Assembly (NCBI GenBank): GCA_038320185.1
Contig: JBBQDZ010000016.1
Span: 1 to 22,691, forward strand
Origin: JBBQDZ01 sp038320185
GTDB lineage: Bacteria > Actinomycetota > Thermoleophilia > Gaiellales > Gaiellaceae
Direction of reading: 5' to 3'
DNA: 22,691 nucleotides
The position numbers were made by a program, and so were the translations under genes. The notes under the pieces are model-generated. The model searched no databases. It was not told the origin of the DNA and was given only the letters and a program-made list of their open reading frames with translations. Below are positions 1-7,509 of the stretch, one piece after another; position 1 is the stretch's first letter; each line of letters opens with the position of its first letter.

Positions 1-1
1 C

Positions 2-967
2 CGCGGCAACCGGATCGACGGCTCGATCTTCGGCGATCGCCCGCGGGCGATCGTCTCCGTCAGTGGCGACGAGAACGCCCCGGTCGTACACGAAGCCCTG
101 AGCGAGAACCATGCCGCGATCGTCGATGACCTGCTCCAGCGTGTGGTCACCGGCGGCACTGGCATCCGCGCGCAGCTCACGGACGGCCGCCCCGTCGCGG
201 GGAAGACCGGCACCACCGAGAACTACGGCGACGCGTGGTTCGTCGGCTACACGCCGCAGCTCGCCGTTGCGGTCTGGGTCGGCTATCCCAACACGCTCAA
301 ACCGATGGAGACCGAGTTCGAGGGCGGCCCGGTGGCGGGCGGGACGTTCCCGGCACTGATCTGGAAATCGTTCATGGAACGCGCTCTTCCCCATCTCCAT
401 GACGCACCGGAAGTCCTCCCTTCCCCGTCCTACCCCGGCGACGTCTCGCAGCGCCTCGCCCGCCGGGGCGACCACTGGCGCCGGGACAACGGCTACTGCC
501 GCTCCTCGGTCGAGATCGTGTTCTTCGCCGACGTGCCGGCGCCGAAAGACGCCGACTGCAAGCCGAACGAGGTCGACGTCCCGAGCGTGGTCGGCGAGCG
601 ACTGGCGGTGGCGCGCCGCCGACTCGAGGCCCAGCCGCTCAAGCCCGTCGTGATCTACAAGCCCGCGGCGCCGCGGCAGCCGCTCGGGGTCGTGGTCGAC
701 CAGCTTCCGCGCCACGGGACGCTCTCCTCGTTCGGGGAGGTCAAGCTCGTACTGCCGAAGGCACTCCACGGCGCCGTGCCTCGAGTCGTCGGAATGCCCC
801 TGCGGGAGGCGCGCTCGAGGCTCGTCTCGCTGCGCCTGCGCCCGGAGGTCGAGGGAGCGCCGGTGAGGCCCGGCGTGCGCAACGGCCACGTCGTCGCCCA
901 GAGTCCGCCAGCGGGGGTCGCGGCGGGACCGGGAATGGCGATCAGCCTGGTCGTAGCCGCCGGCTGA
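2..967 (+). CDS. Penicillin-binding protein, C-terminal part (transpeptidase plus two PASTA domains), 5' truncated
   Basis: The frame is open from base 2, so the N-terminus (glycosyltransferase domain and the SxxK/SxN motifs, if present) lies outside the window; 321 residues are visible. The third active-site motif of penicillin-binding transpeptidases, KTGTT, is at fragment residues 68-72 (from base 203) and is followed by the usual GDAWFVGYTPQ and VWVGYPN segments. After a linker, two PASTA repeats follow, at about residues 193-257 (VPSVVG...) and 259-321 (VPRVVG...). This architecture is typical of actinobacterial class A PBPs (PonA-like), which polymerise and crosslink peptidoglycan outside the membrane; PASTA repeats are known in wall enzymes and Ser/Thr kinases. 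The stop lies inside the 3' end of the convergent glycosylase gene (26-base overlap). A class B PBP cannot be excluded because the N-terminus is missing. Confidence 0.9.
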   Translation, partial: RGNRIDGSIFGDRPRAIVSVSGDENAPVVHEALSENHAAIVDDLLQRVVTGGTGIRAQLTDGRPVAGKTGTTENYGDAWFVGYTPQLAVAVWVGYPNTLKPMETEFEGGPVAGGTFPALIWKSFMERALPHLHDAPEVLPSPSYPGDVSQRLARRGDHWRRDNGYCRSSVEIVFFADVPAPKDADCKPNEVDVPSVVGERLAVARRRLEAQPLKPVVIYKPAAPRQPLGVVVDQLPRHGTLSSFGEVKLVLPKALHGAVPRVVGMPLREARSRLVSLRLRPEVEGAPVRPGVRNGHVVAQSPPAGVAAGPGMAISLVVAAG

Positions 968-1505
968 GGAACCGAGATCCCTCGAGGCCGTGGCGCCAGG
1001 GGCGCTCGACCGCCAGCGAGATGCCGACCCGCGCACCGCTCACGACCGGGACATCTCGCGCGCGCGCGTGTAGCTCGAACGGCGGCTCGTCGAGCCGCAA
1101 GCCGTCGTGGGCGTTCGCGATCCCGAGCGCCTGGCAGAGGCGGCCGGGGCCTGCGCAGAGGAGTCGCTCGTTCTCGACGCCGCGCCGCGCCCGCATCGCC
1201 TCCAGACCCGCCGTGGGCTCGAGCGCCCGTACGAGAACCGCTTCGGGCGAGCCCTCCTCGCCGCACACGAGATTGAGGCACCAGTGGATCCCGTAGGAGC
1301 GGTAGACGTAGGCATGCCCGGGCGGCCCGAACATCGACGCGTTTCGCGGCGTGCGCCCGCGGTAGCCGTGGCTCGCGGGATCCTCGCGGTCGTAGGCCTC
1401 GACCTCGACGATCGTGCCGCCGACGCCGTCGGCGAGAAGCGTCGCCCCGACGAGCTCGGGCGCCACCTCGTGCACGGAACGGGCGAAGAACTCGCGGCCG
1501 ATCAT
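942..1505 (-). CDS. aag: Alkyladenine (3-methyladenine) DNA glycosylase, AAG/MPG family
   Basis: A 187-residue protein starting MIGREFF, close to the usual 190-200 residues of bacterial AAG enzymes. These excise alkylated purines to start base excision repair. Family hallmarks visible: the GTIVEVEAYDREDPASHG block around residues 29-46, whose EVEAY holds the catalytic glutamate; the HAYVYRSYGIHWCLN block, which contributes the DNA-intercalating tyrosine region; and the conserved PEAVLVRALEP segment. The ATG overlaps the TGA of the upstream MFS gene by four bases (ATGA at 1505-1502), so translation is probably coupled. Its 3' end overlaps the convergent PBP gene. Pairing with an efflux carrier may reflect a shared xenobiotic or alkylation theme, but that is inference. 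Confidence 0.92.
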   Translation of the reverse strand: MIGREFFARSVHEVAPELVGATLLADGVGGTIVEVEAYDREDPASHGYRGRTPRNASMFGPPGHAYVYRSYGIHWCLNLVCGEEGSPEAVLVRALEPTAGLEAMRARRGVENERLLCAGPGRLCQALGIANAHDGLRLDEPPFELHARARDVPVVSGARVGISLAVERPWRHGLEGSRFLSRRLRPG

Positions 1506-2716
1506 CCGTGCGGGTCGCGCGAGTCGTAGCGCAGAAGTTGTGGCAGCGCGAGCGCAACCGCGAGCGTGCCGGCGATGCAGGCCACACCGCCGGAGACGAC
1601 GGAGAGACGAATGCTGGTGAGAGACGCGACCACGCCGGCCTCCAGATTGCCGAGCGAGGGCGCACTCGCGACCTGCGCCAGTTCGATCCCGGAGATGCGG
1701 CCGCGCAGGGCGTCCGGCGTGGCGGTGAGAGCAATCGTGCTGCGCAGCACCGCGCTGACGTAGTCGGCGGCGCCCGCGAGCGCGAGCAGAGCGACGGCCG
1801 CCGGGAGAGTCGTCATGAACCCGAAGACGGCGATCGCCCCACCCCACATGCTCGCCGCGACGACGACGCCGACGCCCTGCCGGCGCACGTGTCCGACCCA
1901 GCCGGAGAGGAGCGAGGCGACGAGAGCTCCGGCGTAGGGTGCCGCGTAGAGGAAGCCGGTCGCGCGCGCGGCGCTTCCACCGGCCAGCCGCTCGCCGAGC
2001 GCCGGGAAGAGCGCCATGGGCATGCCGAACACCATCGCGTTGGAATCGACGAGGAAGATTCCGAGGAGCGCAGGTTTGGTCTTCACGTAGCGAAAGCCCT
2101 CGATGATCGAGCGGAGGCCCGGCCGGTCCGCGTCCTCCGCCGGGGGCAGCCGCGGGAGCGCCCAGACGCTCGCGAGGGAGGCAACGAAGGTCACGACGTC
2201 GATCGCGTATGTCCAACGAAAGCCGATGGCGGCAACGAGGACGCCCGCGAGAGCGGGACCGGCGACCGCGCCCAGGTTCGAGTAGACGCCCTCGAGCGCG
2301 TTGGCCGCGCCGATCTGATTCTCGGCGACGAGCCTCGGAGCGATCGAGCGCATCGCGGGGGCGCCGAGGCTGAAGATGCCGACGCCGAGCGTCTGGAGGA
2401 CGTAGAGCGGCCAGACCCGCGGATGCGGGAGCAGGGCGTTCGCGACAAGGCCGAGCGACACGAACACCGCCGCGGCCTCCGTCGCGAACACGAGCCGGCG
2501 GCGGTCGACGGCGTCAGCAATCGAGCCGCCGACGAGCGGGACGACGAGCAGCGGCCCGAGTGAGCACAGGCCCAGCAGGCCGATGTCGAGCGTCGAGCGC
2601 GTGAGCGCGTAGAGCTGGATCGGGATCGCGACGAAGGAGATCTCGCTGCCGATGAACGAGATCGCCTGCCCGATCCAGAGACGCCGGAAAGGCGGAGACT
2701 CGCGCAGGGGCCGCAA
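1502..2716 (-). CDS. Major facilitator superfamily exporter (EntS/MFS_3-like)
   Basis: At least 404 residues with about twelve hydrophobic segments. The opening RESPPFRRLWIGQAISFIGSEIS resembles the start of EntS-like drug and siderophore exporters, and ADAVDRRR after the second helix is the MFS loop 2-3 motif. The substrate cannot be read from sequence. The start is uncertain. The annotated TTG at 2716 has no evident ribosome binding site, and the same frame continues upstream with family-like sequence (LLGRTALDLRPLRE) to the end of the preceding gene without any ATG, GTG or TTG. A CTG overlapping the upstream TGA at 2797 is one possibility. The gene is followed by aag with a 4-base overlap and preceded by the RemA-like gene, so it is the middle of a three-gene unit. 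Confidence 0.88.
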   Translation of the reverse strand: MRPLRESPPFRRLWIGQAISFIGSEISFVAIPIQLYALTRSTLDIGLLGLCSLGPLLVVPLVGGSIADAVDRRRLVFATEAAAVFVSLGLVANALLPHPRVWPLYVLQTLGVGIFSLGAPAMRSIAPRLVAENQIGAANALEGVYSNLGAVAGPALAGVLVAAIGFRWTYAIDVVTFVASLASVWALPRLPPAEDADRPGLRSIIEGFRYVKTKPALLGIFLVDSNAMVFGMPMALFPALGERLAGGSAARATGFLYAAPYAGALVASLLSGWVGHVRRQGVGVVVAASMWGGAIAVFGFMTTLPAAVALLALAGAADYVSAVLRSTIALTATPDALRGRISGIELAQVASAPSLGNLEAGVVASLTSIRLSVVSGGVACIAGTLAVALALPQLLRYDSRDPHG

Positions 2717-2796
2717 GTCGAGAGCCGTTCGGCCCAGGAGGCCGCGCAGTCCCGGCCGCTGCGAGCCGGGCGGCTCCAGCCCGTCGGGCCCCTCGC

Positions 2797-3156
2797 TCAG
2801 AAGAGCTGCTCGGGCTCCGACGGGCGCGCGGTCGACTCGAGCAGCCGCCGCGCCCGGCGCCCGAGGTCGGGCAGGTCGACGCGGCCCTCCTCCGCCTGCT
2901 TCGCGAGCCGCTCCGCGAGATCGAGCGCCTGGTCGATGAGCGCCGAGCCGGCGGTCGCCGCGTTCTCTCCCATGTCGTGGAGGATCGTCCGCTCGGTGCG
3001 CGAGGCGACGATCGGGTCCCCGATCCCGTCCACCCAGACGCGCGTCCGGCTGCCGCCGCCGCGCCCGTCCGTGATCGGAGCGAGGGCGTAGATGCGGTCG
3101 GCGCGGGCGTACTTCCCGAAGCCCAGGAACACCATCTTCGGCTGGCGGTCAGCCAC
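2797..3156 (-). CDS. Small protein resembling RemA/DUF370 with a helical C-terminal extension
   Basis: A 119-residue protein with a GTG start. Residues 8-60 look like the RemA (DUF370) fold core. FLGFGKYARADRIYALAPI matches the RemA pattern of a GFG turn followed by A-N/D-RI and a hydrophobic strand ending in P, and TRVWVDGIGDPIVASRTERTILHDM parallels its second half (LIDAT...TRAVIITDSDHIILS). The match is by eye and moderate. Residues 65-119 form a predicted amphipathic, charged helical tail absent from the roughly 90-residue Bacillus RemA. RemA is a DNA-binding regulator of matrix genes in Bacillus; that function need not carry over. It is first in the unit with the MFS and glycosylase genes, and a GATAAT box sits 7 nt before the GTG. 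Confidence 0.6.
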   Translation of the reverse strand: MADRQPKMVFLGFGKYARADRIYALAPITDGRGGGSRTRVWVDGIGDPIVASRTERTILHDMGENAATAGSALIDQALDLAERLAKQAEEGRVDLPDLGRRARRLLESTARPSEPEQLF

Positions 3157-3163
3157 GCCGACG

Positions 3164-3169
3164 ATTATC
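3164..3169 (-). promoter_or_regulatory. Probable -10 box GATAAT of the RemA-like/MFS/aag unit
   Basis: On the minus strand GATAAT lies exactly 7 nt before the GTG at 3156-3154, so transcription would begin at or next to the start codon (leaderless mRNA). No good -35 hexamer is visible at 17 nt spacing. No Shine-Dalgarno sequence precedes the GTG, which fits leaderless initiation. Confidence 0.5.
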
Positions 3170-3201
3170 TCAGGCGGCGAGGATTCCCCTGAAGCCGCTG
3201 A

Positions 3202-3372
3202 CCTAAGGGCCTGTCCGGGAAGTGGCCACGGTGGATGACACGCGACACGTGGTGCGAGGCAAGGACGCAGGGAGCGTCGATACGCGGGCGTATCGGCGCG
3301 ACCGAGGACGCGGCCTCGTGCCGCGTGGCGCCTGTCAGGCGCTCTGCATTACTTTCCGGACGGGCCCCTAAG
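3202..3372. mobile_element. MITE-like palindromic element with CCTAAG flanking repeats
   Basis: CCTAAG occurs in direct orientation at 3202-3207 and 3367-3372. Just inside are inverted ends, GGCCTGTCCGGGAAGT (3208-3223) and the complement of 3351-3366, GGCCCGTCCGGAAAGT, matching at 14 of 16 positions. The 159-base interior has no ORF with coding character. It folds on itself around a perfect palindrome, CGATACGC-GG-GCGTATCG (3278-3295), whose centre coincides with the centre of the whole element; outer parts of the arms, for example CGAGGC at 3255-3260 against 3313-3318, pair at about two thirds of positions. A second small palindrome, GCGCCTG-T-CAGGCGC, lies in the right arm. Terminal inverted repeats plus a target duplication without a transposase define a non-autonomous element. 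The right CCTAAG overlaps the TAG stop of the DegT gene, so the host gene is intact. The parent transposase family is unknown. Confidence 0.65.
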
Positions 3373-4501
3373 CGGAAGCAAGGGATTCCCGAAGCGCCTC
3401 GACGACGTACTCCTGATTCTCCGGCTCGATCCTTGCGTGAAACGGGAGGGCGAGCGTTCGCCGGCTGGCGTCCTCGGAGACCGGCAGCATCCCCTCGCGG
3501 AAGCCGTAGCGCTCGCGCATGTAGGGCTGGAGGTGGATGGAGGGCAGGTAAGGCGCGCTCGCTACGCCACGCTCGCGGAGCCGCCCCATGACACCGTCGC
3601 GACTCATCCCGGCCGGAAGCTCGACGACGTAGACGAACCACGAGCGCACGTGATCGTCGTCGTCGGCGAGCGGAGGCAACACGTCCAGGCTTGCCAGCAG
3701 GGCGCCGTACCGAGCGGCCGCTGCCTGCCGGGCTTCGAGGATTCGGTCGAGCTTCTCGAGCTGGCCGAGTCCGAGCGCCGCCGAGAGGTCGTCCAGGCGG
3801 TAGTTGAAGCCAAGCCGCCCGTGCTGGAGCCACGACTGCGTCTCGAGCCTTCCATGGTTTCGCAGCGAGACGAGGAGATCCCATTCCTCCTCGGAGGCGG
3901 TGGTGACCGCACCGCCCTCGCCCGTCGTCATCTGCTTGTTGGGGTAGAAAGCAAAGACGGCGAGGTGGCCGTGCGACCCGATGGCCGCACCCTTGTAGTT
4001 CGCGCCGAGCGCCTCGCACGCGTCCTCGACCAGCACGAGGTCGTGCGTGTCGCAGATCCGGCGCAGCTCGTCGAGCTCGCAGGGATAGCCGAAGATGTCG
4101 ACGGCGACAACCGCCTTCGTGCGCGGCGTGATCGCGGCCTCGACCGCCGCTGGATCGAGGTTCAGCGTCCGTGCGTCGATATCGGCGAAGACAGGGGTGG
4201 CGCCCTCGTAGATCGCGCAGTTCGCGGATGCGACGAACGAGTAGGGGGAGGTGACGACCTCGTCCTCCGGCCCGACGCCGGCGAGGCGCATGCACAGGTG
4301 CAGGCCCGCGGTGCCGCTCGAGACGCCCGCGCAGTACGGGGCCCCCACAGCCGCCGCGAAGAGCCCCTCGAACCGGGGCCCCGTCGGGCCGAGCGAGAGC
4401 CAGCCGGATCGCAGCACCTCGAGCACGAGCTCCTCGTCGCGCTCGTCGATCCACGGGGCCGAGAGCGGAACCCGCCGCTGCGCCGAGGCGGCTGTCGTCA
4501 C
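3368..4501 (-). CDS. DegT/DnrJ/EryC1/StrS-family PLP aminotransferase
   Basis: 377 residues from a GTG that overlaps the ilvE stop (GTGA, 4501-4498). The family typically aminates nucleotide-linked 4- or 3-keto sugars. Visible landmarks: SGTAGLHL near residue 62 (phosphate cup), the PLP-contacting Asp in VEDACEALGA (about 160), and the Schiff-base lysine in FAFYPNKQMTTGEGG (about K189), then the RNHG and LGFNYRLDDLSAALGLGQL blocks. The FYPNKQxTTGEGG form is common in sugar aminotransferases of surface-polysaccharide pathways. No sugar-nucleotide genes sit beside it here; it ends a serine and branched-chain amino-acid operon instead. The substrate is therefore open, although PLP chemistry is well supported. 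Its TAG stop lies inside the target repeat of the MITE-like element. Confidence 0.9.
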   Translation of the reverse strand: MTTAASAQRRVPLSAPWIDERDEELVLEVLRSGWLSLGPTGPRFEGLFAAAVGAPYCAGVSSGTAGLHLCMRLAGVGPEDEVVTSPYSFVASANCAIYEGATPVFADIDARTLNLDPAAVEAAITPRTKAVVAVDIFGYPCELDELRRICDTHDLVLVEDACEALGANYKGAAIGSHGHLAVFAFYPNKQMTTGEGGAVTTASEEEWDLLVSLRNHGRLETQSWLQHGRLGFNYRLDDLSAALGLGQLEKLDRILEARQAAAARYGALLASLDVLPPLADDDDHVRSWFVYVVELPAGMSRDGVMGRLRERGVASAPYLPSIHLQPYMRERYGFREGMLPVSEDASRRTLALPFHARIEPENQEYVVEALRESLASA

Positions 4502-5424
4502 GCCTGCGCGGGCGTCGCCGTCGCGTACTCGAGCCAGTGACCCCAGCGCTCGCTGCGACCGCGAATCGTGTCCCAGTACGCCTGCTGGAGCTCGAGGGTG
4601 ATCGGGCCGACGCCGACCTCCTGGTCGTCGACCGCCCGGATCGGCGTCACTTCGGCGGCCGTGCCGGTCATGAACACCTCGTCCGCCAGGTAGAGGTCGG
4701 GCCGGATCAGGTTCTTCTCGAGGACCCGGTAGCCCAGGTCCTGCGCGATCTGGATCACAGTGTCGCGCGTGATTCCCGGCAGGATCGAAGTCGAGAGGTC
4801 CGGTGTCGCGATGACGCCGTCCTTGACGACGAAGACGTTTTCGCCGGACCCGTCCGCGACGTAGCCGTCCGCGGTGAGGAGGATCGCCTCGTCGTAGCCG
4901 GCGCGATTCGCCTCGTGGACGGCGAGCATCGAGTTCAGGTAGATGCCGGTCGCCTTCGAGACATGCGGGATGGTGTTCGGCCCCACGCGCTGCCACGAGG
5001 AGACCATCGCGCGGATGCCCGTCTTCAGCCCTTCCTCGCCGAGGTAGGGCGCCCAGGGCCAGCTCATGATCACGGTCTCGATTGGATTGCCGCGGGTATG
5101 GACGCCGAGCTCGCCGTAGCCGTAGAAGGCGATCGGGCGCAGGTAGCACTCCGGCAACCCGTTGGTGGCGATCAGTTCGAACGTGGCGGCGCGGAGCTCT
5201 TCGACGGAATAGGGGACCTCCATGTAGAGAAGCCGTGCCGAGTCGCGCAGGCGCTGCAGGTGGTCGGTGAGCCGGAAGACGGAGGGACCCTTCGGGGTGT
5301 CGTAACAGCGAATGCCCTCGAAGACGCCCGTTCCGTAGTGGAGGCCGTGGGCGCCGACATGGACCGTTGCATCAGCCCAGTCGACGAGCTCGCCGTTCAT
5401 CCAGATCTTCTCGAGCTCCTGCAC
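4498..5424 (-). CDS. ilvE: Branched-chain amino acid aminotransferase
   Basis: 308 residues, the normal length for bacterial IlvE. It interconverts leucine, isoleucine and valine with their 2-oxo acids using glutamate/2-oxoglutarate and PLP. Diagnostic segments: EKIWMNGELVDWADATVHVGAHGLHYGTGVFEGIRCY at the N-terminus, the Schiff-base lysine in HVSKATGIYLNSMLA (K157), GYDEAILLTADGYVADGSGENVFVV, and ILPGITRDTVI. The GTG at 5424 is chosen because it gives the usual few residues before EKIWMNG; an ATG 24 bases further in (M9) is an alternative. It follows ybaK by 11 bases and overlaps the DegT gene by 4. TAACAT, starting in the ybaK stop codon, lies 8 nt before the GTG and might be a weak internal -10 box. 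Confidence 0.95.
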   Translation of the reverse strand: MQELEKIWMNGELVDWADATVHVGAHGLHYGTGVFEGIRCYDTPKGPSVFRLTDHLQRLRDSARLLYMEVPYSVEELRAATFELIATNGLPECYLRPIAFYGYGELGVHTRGNPIETVIMSWPWAPYLGEEGLKTGIRAMVSSWQRVGPNTIPHVSKATGIYLNSMLAVHEANRAGYDEAILLTADGYVADGSGENVFVVKDGVIATPDLSTSILPGITRDTVIQIAQDLGYRVLEKNLIRPDLYLADEVFMTGTAAEVTPIRAVDDQEVGVGPITLELQQAYWDTIRGRSERWGHWLEYATATPAQA

Positions 5425-5435
5425 TCGGCTGGATG

Positions 5436-5927
5436 TTAGCCATCAAGAACGACGTCCACGACCTGCGCCCTCGTCAACCGCACGAGCTCCGCCGGCGGAA
5501 TCGCAGCGAGGTGATTCGGCGAGCCGGCACCGACCCAGACGACAGGATGCAGGAGCAACGTCTGCTCGAGCAGCAGCAGGTCGAGCCGATCGAGCGAGAA
5601 GGGTGCGACCGCCCCGGGAGCAAAGCCGGTCAGTTCCGCGACCCTCTCGGGAGATGCGATCGACGCGCGCTCGGCGCGCACGGCCGCCGCCACCTTGCCC
5701 GCGTCCGCCCGGCGATCTCCGGGGACGAGAACTGCCACGGCGCGCTCGTCGCACGCGAACACGAGCGTCTTGACGATCTGCCCCAGGGCCGAGCCGAGCG
5801 CCTTCGCCGCATCCCGTGCCGTCGCGGTGCCCGCGGCGAACTCCTCGACTCGAGCCTCGGCGCCGGCGGTGCGCAGGAAGGCGGCGACGCGCTCGACGGC
5901 CTCGGGCCATACGCCGACCTCGGACAC
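5436..5927 (-). CDS. YbaK/EbsC-family aminoacyl-tRNA deacylase
   Basis: 163 residues from GTG. The family hydrolyses mischarged tRNAs in trans (for example Cys-tRNA(Pro) by YbaK). The family signature GQIVKTLVFACDERAVAVLVPGDRRAD spans residues 50-76, with the conserved lysine at K53, and residues 99-135 carry the ELTGFAPGAVAPFSL and HPVVWVGAGSPNHLAAI blocks of the YbaK fold. The gene lies 13 bases downstream of the serA stop and 11 bases upstream of ilvE, inside the amino-acid operon. This placement suggests proofreading linked to serine or small amino acids, which is inference. No anticodon-binding or synthetase domain is fused to it, so it is a free-standing editing domain. Confidence 0.88.
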   Translation of the reverse strand: MSEVGVWPEAVERVAAFLRTAGAEARVEEFAAGTATARDAAKALGSALGQIVKTLVFACDERAVAVLVPGDRRADAGKVAAAVRAERASIASPERVAELTGFAPGAVAPFSLDRLDLLLLEQTLLLHPVVWVGAGSPNHLAAIPPAELVRLTRAQVVDVVLDG

Positions 5928-5940
5928 GAACGGAGCCCCC

Positions 5941-7509
5941 TTACCCCGGGCCGATGAACCACGCGTCGTCGAAGCCCTCGGCGCGGAGCCGCGCGACGAG
6001 CTCCGTGGGAGCCTCCGTGTCGATCGAGAGCGCCATCAGCGCCTTGCCGCCGCGCCGGGAGCGCGACACCGCCATGTTGGCGATGTTCACGCCGGCCTCG
6101 CCAAAGAGAGTGCCGACGCGCCCGATCACGCCCGGGATGTCGTCGTAGCGGAAGAAGACGAGGATCGGCGCGAACTCCATCTCGAGCTCGAAGCCGAGCG
6201 CCCTCACGAGCCAGAGCCGGTCGTCGCGGCCGATGGTCGTCCCGGCCACGTCGGTCTCGACGCCTTCCGCATCGACCGTGACCCGAACGAGGTTCGTGAA
6301 GTCGCGGCAGAGGCGCCTGCGTTCCTCGAGCACCGCGATGCCCCGCTCGGCCGCGACCACCGGCGCGTTCACGTAGTTCACGGGCCGGTCACCCCCACCC
6401 TGGAAGGCGCCGTTCAGCGCCGAGAGCGTCAGGAGCCGGGTGTCGTAGTCGGCGAGAGTTCCGTAGTAGCGCAGCAGCACCCGCTCGACACGACGGGGCG
6501 CGAGCTCCATCGCCAGACGCGCCAGCTTCGCCGCCAGCGGCATGAAGGGGCGAAGATGCTCGAGATCCTCGGCGCCGATCGAGGGGATGTTGACGGCATT
6601 CGTCACGACCTCGCCGGCGAGCGCGGCCACCACCTGCTCGGCGACGATCACCCCGGCCCGGTCCTGTGCCTCCCCGGTCGAGGCCGCCAGGTGAGGAGTG
6701 ACGACGACGTTGTCCAGGGCGAGCAGTGGCCCCGAATACGGCTCGGAGGAGAAGACGTCGAGCGCAGCTCCGGCCACCTTCCCGGACGAGAGCGCCGCCA
6801 CGAGGGCGTCCTCATCCACGAGCTCCCCGCGAGCGGCGTTCACGAGGCGGACTCCGTCCCGCATCTGGGCAAGTGCCTCGCTCCCGATCGAGTGCTCCGT
6901 CTCGGGCGTGAGCGGGAGGTGGAGCGAGAGAAAGTCAGCCTCCGCGTAGAGGGCCTCAGGTTGATCCGCGCGGTCGACCCCGAGCTCCCGGAAGCGGTCG
7001 GGGCCTACGAACGGGTCGTAGGCGACGACACGCATTCTCAGGCCCAGCGCGAGCCGGGCCACCTGCTGGCCGATGCGGCCGAAGCCGAGGATCCCGAGCG
7101 TCTTGCCTGCCAGCTCGGTGCCCGCGTAGCGTGCGCGCTCCCAGCGCCCCTCCTTCAGCGCGCTGTGCGCCTGGGGGATGTTGCGCGACAGCGCGAGCAG
7201 CAGGCCGACCGCGTGCTCCGCGGCCGAGACGACCGTCGACTCGGGCGCGTTCGCGACGACGATCCCGCGCCGCGTCGCCGCCTCCACGTCGACGTTGTCG
7301 ACCCCGACGCCGGCCCTACCGATCACCTTCAGCCGGTCGGCCCGCTCGAGGAGCTCGGCCGTCACCTGGGTCGCGGAGCGGATGACGAGGGCGTCGTAGC
7401 GGCCGATCGTCTCGGCGAGATCGGAGTGCGGGTCGACGTCGACATCGAAGCGGTCTCGCAGGAGCTCGACGCCGGCCTCTGCGATCGGCTCGCGGACGAG
7501 AACGCGCAC
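5941..7509 (-). CDS. serA: D-3-phosphoglycerate dehydrogenase, long form with ASB and ACT domains
   Basis: 522 residues, matching the long actinobacterial SerA. It oxidises 3-phosphoglycerate to 3-phosphohydroxypyruvate with NAD+, the first step of serine synthesis. The NAD-binding loop GFGRIGQQVA is at 142-151. The catalytic residues of D-2-hydroxyacid dehydrogenases are visible as R227 (AARGELVDE), E256 (DVFSSEP) and H273 (TPHLAAST). After about residue 300 come an allosteric-substrate-binding type domain and a C-terminal ACT domain (about 450-522, with DDIPGVIGRVGTLFGEAGVNIANM), which in relatives senses L-serine. The GTG start directly follows the TGA of the upstream aminotransferase with no spacer (TGAGTG), so the two are surely cotranscribed and probably coupled. 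Confidence 0.97.
   Translation of the reverse strand: MRVLVREPIAEAGVELLRDRFDVDVDPHSDLAETIGRYDALVIRSATQVTAELLERADRLKVIGRAGVGVDNVDVEAATRRGIVVANAPESTVVSAAEHAVGLLLALSRNIPQAHSALKEGRWERARYAGTELAGKTLGILGFGRIGQQVARLALGLRMRVVAYDPFVGPDRFRELGVDRADQPEALYAEADFLSLHLPLTPETEHSIGSEALAQMRDGVRLVNAARGELVDEDALVAALSSGKVAGAALDVFSSEPYSGPLLALDNVVVTPHLAASTGEAQDRAGVIVAEQVVAALAGEVVTNAVNIPSIGAEDLEHLRPFMPLAAKLARLAMELAPRRVERVLLRYYGTLADYDTRLLTLSALNGAFQGGGDRPVNYVNAPVVAAERGIAVLEERRRLCRDFTNLVRVTVDAEGVETDVAGTTIGRDDRLWLVRALGFELEMEFAPILVFFRYDDIPGVIGRVGTLFGEAGVNIANMAVSRSRRGGKALMALSIDTEAPTELVARLRAEGFDDAWFIGPG

Noticed and set aside
942..967. Overlap of the convergent PBP and glycosylase genes as a regulatory antisense device
   Set aside because: A 26-base tail overlap is common in compact genomes and no further signal supports regulation.
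3203..3371. Structured ncRNA or riboswitch reading of the 3202-3372 palindrome
   Set aside because: Direct CCTAAG flanks and inverted ends fit a mobile element better, and it lies outside the likely leaderless promoter of the adjacent gene.
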